The notes beneath the pieces were generated by a model. That model had not been told where the DNA came from and did not search any database. It saw nothing but the letters and a program-made list of their open reading frames with translations. A stretch of DNA of 64,000 nt from Cupriavidus sp. (GTDB lineage: Bacteria; Pseudomonadota; Gammaproteobacteria; Burkholderiales; Burkholderiaceae): contig JAPSLP010000011.1 in assembly GCA_031180665.1 (NCBI GenBank), forward strand, positions 62,001 through 126,000, written 5' to 3'. Below, piece after piece: positions 60,146 through 64,000 of the stretch. Position 1 is the stretch's first letter; each line of letters begins with the position of its first letter. Position numbers and translations under genes: made by a program.

Positions 60146-60214
60146 GTCATTCCCGCGAATGCAGGAATCCAGCGTCTTCAACAGTCACTGGGTCCCTGCC
60201 TGCGCGGGGACGAC
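60146..60214. repeat. dRS3-like interspersed hairpin, copy C
   Basis: gtcattcccgcgaatgcagg ... gcgcggggacgac, with both ends forming inverted copies. It lies 13 bases after the ahpD stop and may act as a terminator or mRNA stabiliser. Confidence 0.8.
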
Positions 60215-60227
60215 AGGCGCCTTCGAC

Positions 60228-60749
60228 TCACTCGGCGGCGATCACGTTGGCCGCGGCGGTGATCACGGCCGCGATACGGCCGACATCGCGCAGCTGCTGC
60301 GAGGTCATGCCTTGTTCGTTCTTCAGCAGCGCGTAGTGCGAGCCGATGCAGAAGTGGCACTTGCCGACGATCGACGCGGCCAGCGCGTACATCTCGAAAC
60401 GGCGCTTGTCGACGCCGCCGTGGTTCGCATAGGCGTTCATGCGCAGGCCCGCGGGCTGGCTGGCCAGATCCTGGTCGTTGGCCATCTCCACATACGGATA
60501 CCAGACATTGTTCATGCCCATCAGCGCGGCCGCGGTCAGCGCGCCGTTCAGCTCTTCGGGCGAGAGCACGCCGGCGTTGCGGATCGCGTCGACGATGATC
60601 TTGCTCTTGGCGGCGAACGCGGCGGCCAGCGCCACGCCCACCGCATCGTTGCCCTCCAGCGAGGAGCGTGCGATGGTGCCGTCCAGGTTCAGGCGGATGT
60701 CCTTCGCATAGTCGGGAATGAGATTCTTGATCGTGTTGAGGAATTCCAT
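60228..60749 (-). CDS. ahpD: Alkyl hydroperoxidase AhpD-type carboxymuconolactone-decarboxylase-like protein
   Basis: 173 residues with the redox motif KCHFCIGSHYALL (CxxC plus His), which fits AhpD. In mycobacteria AhpD reduces AhpC. ATG 60749 has GGAGAA 7 bases upstream; the codon before it is TTG and not the start. Downstream of ahpC, with a hairpin between them. Confidence 0.93.
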   Translation of the reverse strand: MEFLNTIKNLIPDYAKDIRLNLDGTIARSSLEGNDAVGVALAAAFAAKSKIIVDAIRNAGVLSPEELNGALTAAALMGMNNVWYPYVEMANDQDLASQPAGLRMNAYANHGGVDKRRFEMYALAASIVGKCHFCIGSHYALLKNEQGMTSQQLRDVGRIAAVITAAANVIAAE

Positions 60750-60773
60750 CAAATTCTCCTATCGCTTTGGGCG

Positions 60774-60796
60774 AAAAAAACCCGCGTGGGCGGGTT
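60774..60796 (-). terminator. Hairpin between ahpC and ahpD
   Basis: Minus strand: AACCCGC...GCGGGTT stem followed by seven T residues, 62 bp after the ahpC stop. Would reduce but may not abolish read-through into ahpD. Confidence 0.65.
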
Positions 60797-60858
60797 TCGG
60801 TGCGCATTGGTGCGCGTTGCCGGCGGCCAGGCCGCCGGCAACATCGACATGGCGCGAA

Positions 60859-61407
60859 TTACAGCGTCGAGCCGCCGACAGCGCGGTTGCACGGGCACAG
60901 CTCGTCGGTCTGCAGGCCGTCCAGAATGCGCAGGATTTCGTCCGGGTTACGGCCGACGTTCAGGTTGTTCACCGACACGTGCTGGATCGTGTTGTCAGGG
61001 TCGACGATGAAGGTGGCGCGCAGCGCAACGCCGGCTTCCTTCTCGCGCACGCCCAGCTGGTCGACCAGCGAGCCGGTGGTATCGGCGAACTGCCACGAGT
61101 TCAGCTTGTTCAGGTCCTTGTGTTCACGGCGCCATGCCAGCTTGACGAACTCGTTGTCGGTCGAGCCGCCCAGCACGACGGCGTCGCGATCGGCGAAGTC
61201 CTGGTTCAGCTTGGCGAAGGCCACGATTTCGGTCGGGCACACGAAGGTGAAGTCCTTCGGGTAGAAGTAGATGATTTTCCACTTGCCTTCGAACGACTTC
61301 TCGGTGATGTCTTCAAAGGCCGACTGGCCGTTTTCTTCGTGGGCATTGAAACCCGGCTTGACACCGACGACGCGGAACGGTTCGAGCTTGTCACCAACGG
61401 TCTTCAT
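60859..61407 (-). CDS. ahpC: AhpC-type peroxiredoxin
   Basis: 182-residue thiol peroxidase that reduces hydrogen peroxide and organic peroxides. Peroxidatic cysteine in DFTFVCPTEI and a C-terminal ELCPCNRAVGG. The pair ahpC-ahpD without ahpF follows the actinobacterial arrangement. AGGAGAAG precedes ATG 61407. Confidence 0.95.
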   Translation of the reverse strand: MKTVGDKLEPFRVVGVKPGFNAHEENGQSAFEDITEKSFEGKWKIIYFYPKDFTFVCPTEIVAFAKLNQDFADRDAVVLGGSTDNEFVKLAWRREHKDLNKLNSWQFADTTGSLVDQLGVREKEAGVALRATFIVDPDNTIQHVSVNNLNVGRNPDEILRILDGLQTDELCPCNRAVGGSTL

Positions 61408-61715
61408 GGACTTCTCCTGGATACGGTTGAACAGACGCCAGCGGGGCATCGCAAACGGCCATCGTCGAAGACGACTTTCTCGGGCCGCTACGCATGCCAC
61501 GCAACGAATGGGAAGTATGCAGCATCCTGTTCGGCACGGCTAATTGAAAATCTCAAAGAGCGCGATAGCCGCCGGAGCCGCAAGGCACGACGCGAAAGCG
61601 GCGCAGCGCGCCGGCTTGCGCCGTCCGGCAACGATACACGATCGCGATGACGGAACGGCGACGCGATGCGCTCGGGGTGCGCTTGGACTTGTTTGCAGCG
61701 CGTCGGGGGCGCACG
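61408..61715. other. Intergenic between ahpC and the sensor kinase
   Basis: 308 bp without a supported gene. A -10-like CATACT lies near 61518 on the minus strand, and this region should hold the ahpC promoter. No OxyR site could be recognised. Confidence 0.4.
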
Positions 61716-63065
61716 TCACGCGCGCCGGAAACATGCGCTGACCACCAGCCCGCTGCCCGGCGCCGGACGATTGGTCAGCACCAGGCGTCCGCCGTTGCGC
61801 TGCATGATCCGGTTGACGATCGACATGCCCAGTCCCGCGCCCTTGGCCTCGCTGCGCGCCGCGTCGAGCCGATAGAACGGCCGCGTCAGCAGCGGCAGCT
61901 GGGCGTCGGGCACGCCGTCGCCATGATCGGCCACCACCAGCATCGCCTCCTTGTCGTGGTTGCGCGTGGTGATCTCGACCTCGGCGATGCCGCTGTCCGG
62001 ATGCTTGGCATAGCGGCGCGCATTCTCGACCAGGTTGTCCAGGATGCGCTGGACCTCCATCCGATTGGCCATCGCCATCACCGGCTCGGGCGCCTGCACG
62101 CGGATGCGGATGTCGTCGTGCGCGGCGTAGACGTTCACCGCATCGCGCACCAGCGCCGACAGGTCGACCGGCTCGCTGCTTTCCTGCGCGGGGCGCGCGT
62201 AGTTCAGGAACTGGCCGATGATCGCGTCCATCTGCTCGATGTCGGCGATCATCGCCTCGCGCGTGGTGTCGTCGACCGGGGACATCTCGGTCTCCAGCCG
62301 CAGCCGCGTCAGCGGCGTGCGCAGGTCGTGCGAGATGCCGGCGAGCATCACCACGCGGTCGTCGTCGAGCTGGCGCAGGTCGCGCACCATCTGGTTGAAG
62401 CTGTGGTTGGCCTGCGCGACCTCGCTGGCGCCGCGCTCGGGCAGCGGCGGCGGGTCGCCCCCCGAGCCGATCGCACGCGCGGCATCGGCCAGGCGCTTGA
62501 GCGGCCGGTTGACCCGCGCCGTGATGAAGGCCGAGCCGAAGATCGACAGCAGCACCGCCGCCACGGTCCACCACAGCCATTGCAGTCCCGGCACGCGTTC
62601 GAAACGCTCGGGGCTGATCGCGACCCAGTAGTCGTCGCCCTCGATCTCGAAGCTGACCCAGACGCCCGGAATATCGTTGACCGTGGTGGCGATCACGGTA
62701 TCGCCGCCGAGCCGGCTGCGGATTTCCTGCTGCACCAGCTGGGTCAGGAAGGGATTCGCGGTAGGCGTGGTGAAGTCGTCGTCGCGCTCGCGCGGATAGA
62801 CCTTGATGCCTTCGTTCTGCACCAGGTCGAGCAGCAGGAACCGACGCCGCGCGGGGTCGGAATAGAGCAGGGCCGCACGCGTGAGCTTGACCACGCTGAC
62901 CACCTGCATCGCGATCTGCTGCGCGCGCGGGGCGCGTTCGAACAGCCGGTAGCTCTGAAACCAGATACCCAGCGAAATGGCCAGCAACAGCGCGATCAGC
63001 ATGAAGGTCCGCCAGAACAGCGAACCGAAGAAACGCGTGGCCGTGCGGCGGATCACAGTCGCCAC
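61716..63065 (-). CDS. Sensor histidine kinase, EnvZ/RisS-like
   Basis: 449 residues. A membrane segment at about 17-37, a periplasmic sensor region to about 160, second segment at 163-183, HAMP domain, dimerisation domain with phospho-acceptor His246 (GISHDLRTPLTR) and HATPase domain (N box LVENARRYA, G1 DHGDGVP). Follows the response regulator by 15 bp. In this group of betaproteobacteria the pair resembles RisAS/OmpR-EnvZ. Confidence 0.92.
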   Translation of the reverse strand: MATVIRRTATRFFGSLFWRTFMLIALLLAISLGIWFQSYRLFERAPRAQQIAMQVVSVVKLTRAALLYSDPARRRFLLLDLVQNEGIKVYPRERDDDFTTPTANPFLTQLVQQEIRSRLGGDTVIATTVNDIPGVWVSFEIEGDDYWVAISPERFERVPGLQWLWWTVAAVLLSIFGSAFITARVNRPLKRLADAARAIGSGGDPPPLPERGASEVAQANHSFNQMVRDLRQLDDDRVVMLAGISHDLRTPLTRLRLETEMSPVDDTTREAMIADIEQMDAIIGQFLNYARPAQESSEPVDLSALVRDAVNVYAAHDDIRIRVQAPEPVMAMANRMEVQRILDNLVENARRYAKHPDSGIAEVEITTRNHDKEAMLVVADHGDGVPDAQLPLLTRPFYRLDAARSEAKGAGLGMSIVNRIMQRNGGRLVLTNRPAPGSGLVVSACFRRA

Positions 63066-63080
63066 GATAACGGCCGGGAC

Positions 63081-63803
63081 TTATTTCACGCCATCGGGAA
63101 TGAAGACGTAGCCCAGCCCCCAGACGGTCTGGATGAAGCGCGGATTGCCCGGATCGGGTTCGATCAGCTTGCGCAGGCGCGAGATCTGCACGTCCAGGCT
63201 GCGGTCGAACACTTCGTATTCGCGGCCGCGCGCCATTTCCATCAGCTTCTCGCGCGACAGCGGCTGGCGTGGATGGCGGGCAAACACCTTGAGCACCGAG
63301 AACTCGCCGGTGGTCAGCGTGATTTCCTCGTCGTTCTTGGTCAGCGTGCGGGTGGCCAGGTTCAGCACGAAGTCGCCGAAGGCGAAGGTCTCGGGCGTCT
63401 CCGACGGGGCGCCGGGCACTTCGGCCGGGCCCTTGCGGCGCAATACCGCGTGGATGCGCGCGATCAGTTCGCGCGGGTTGAACGGCTTGGGCAGATAGTC
63501 GTCGGCACCCATTTCCAGGCCGACGATGCGGTCCACGTCCTCGCCCTTGGCCGTCAGCATGATGATCGGCGTCTGGTCGTTGGCGCCGCGCAGGCGACGG
63601 CAGATCGACAGGCCGTCCTCGCCCGGCATCATCAGGTCGAGCACGAGCAGGTCGAAGCGCTCGCGCAGCCAGAGCTTGTTCATGGCGGTGGCATTTTCCG
63701 CGACCAGCACGGTAAAGCCTTGCTCGCCGAGATAGCGGCGCAGCAGATCGCGGAGACGGGGGTCGTCGTCCACGACGAGAATCTTGTGGCTGGTATTTTC
63801 CAT
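63081..63803 (-). CDS. ompR: Response regulator OmpR/RisA-like
   Basis: 240 residues: receiver domain with phospho-acceptor Asp56 (LLVLDLMMP) and Lys in DYLPKPF, then a winged-helix DNA-binding domain (SRLRKLIEPDPGNPRFIQTV, GLGYVF). Leads the operon. A perfect 15-bp palindrome lies 12-26 bases before the ATG. Confidence 0.94.
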   Translation of the reverse strand: MENTSHKILVVDDDPRLRDLLRRYLGEQGFTVLVAENATAMNKLWLRERFDLLVLDLMMPGEDGLSICRRLRGANDQTPIIMLTAKGEDVDRIVGLEMGADDYLPKPFNPRELIARIHAVLRRKGPAEVPGAPSETPETFAFGDFVLNLATRTLTKNDEEITLTTGEFSVLKVFARHPRQPLSREKLMEMARGREYEVFDRSLDVQISRLRKLIEPDPGNPRFIQTVWGLGYVFIPDGVK

Positions 63804-63814
63804 GGCGCTAATCT

Positions 63815-63829
63815 TAGCGAGTCTCGCTA
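63815..63829 (-). promoter_or_regulatory. Palindrome in ompR leader
   Basis: Perfect TAGCGAG-T-CTCGCTA inverted repeat just before the ompR start. Could be an operator or an mRNA hairpin that affects translation. Confidence 0.5.
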
Positions 63830-64000
63830 GGGGTCAAAATGGCTTAACAAAAGGTTACATACTTTACCTTGCGGCTCGCCAAGTGCACAGCGGGCAGCGT
63901 TTACACTGCTGCGCTGCCCGCAAAGGGCAAATCGGTCAGCCTCGATCCGGGAGCCCTGGCATCGTCCAGCGCAGGCCCGAAGCGGGCAAGCCCCAGACCG
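63830..64000. other. Upstream region of ompR to the window edge
   Basis: No gene seen. It contains a 10-bp inverted repeat at 63890-63921 (GCGGGCAGCG / CGCTGCCCGC, 12-base loop), possibly a terminator of a neighbour outside the window. Confidence 0.5.

Overview
The window is high-GC, gene-dense betaproteobacterial chromosome. The order phaC-phaA-phaB-phaR, then rimO and a BktB-type thiolase, plus proteins that read almost like the Cupriavidus necator enzymes (catalytic Cys88 in PhaA, Cys90/Cys380 in BktB), point to Burkholderiaceae of the Ralstonia-Cupriavidus group. A species cannot be named from the sequence alone. No rRNA, CRISPR array, insertion sequence, integrase or prophage gene was seen. 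The only tRNA is an initiator tRNA-fMet.

Layout. 1-5.55 kb, minus strand: the 5' part of pyrD, two aminoacyl-tRNA-protein transferases (bpt, aat), a Nudix hydrolase, tRNA-fMet with its own promoter and terminator, a RES/Xre toxin-antitoxin pair, and the boxR regulator. 5.8-12.6 kb, plus strand: benzoate-CoA ligase and a five-gene Liv-type ABC importer, divergent from boxR across an intergenic region with four TGCA half-sites; boxABC are not here. 12.9-16.9 kb: kup, then a three-lipoprotein operon (CsgG-like, DUF4810-like, DUF799-like). 16.9-19.05 kb, minus strand: a large protein with an F-box-like motif and about 37-residue helical repeats, a candidate type III effector with a near-match hrpII box upstream. 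19.2-28.2 kb: tex, a coiled-coil exported protein, a DUF465-type protein, a DinG-type helicase, bamD, rluD and pgeF. 28.2-37.1 kb: a small membrane protein, the polyhydroxybutyrate genes phaCAB and phaR, rimO, bktB and a small exported protein ending in a 9-bp tandem array.

37.3-50 kb: metC, then two adjacent minus-strand metal-uptake blocks. One has a DUF2946-like protein, a TonB receptor, an ABC ATPase and two large DUF3526-like permeases. The other has DUF3325-like, DUF3649-like and PepSY membrane proteins and a TonB siderophore receptor, with Fur-like sites upstream of each block. 50-64 kb: serB, an exported M20 amidohydrolase, argE and mfd (minus), ispD-ispF (plus), a GNAT acetyltransferase, ahpD, ahpC, and an OmpR/RisA-type two-component system (minus).

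How the genes work together. PhaA and PhaB turn acetyl-CoA into (R)-3-hydroxybutyryl-CoA, PhaC polymerises it, PhaR represses the pathway, and BktB supplies C5 and longer 3-ketoacyl-CoA. BoxR, the ligase and the importer form the uptake, activation and sensing end of aerobic benzoate degradation. A recurring feature is short tandem repeats, both inside essential genes (dinG, ispD, mfd, phaC) and between genes, together with two families of interspersed hairpin elements (three and two copies).
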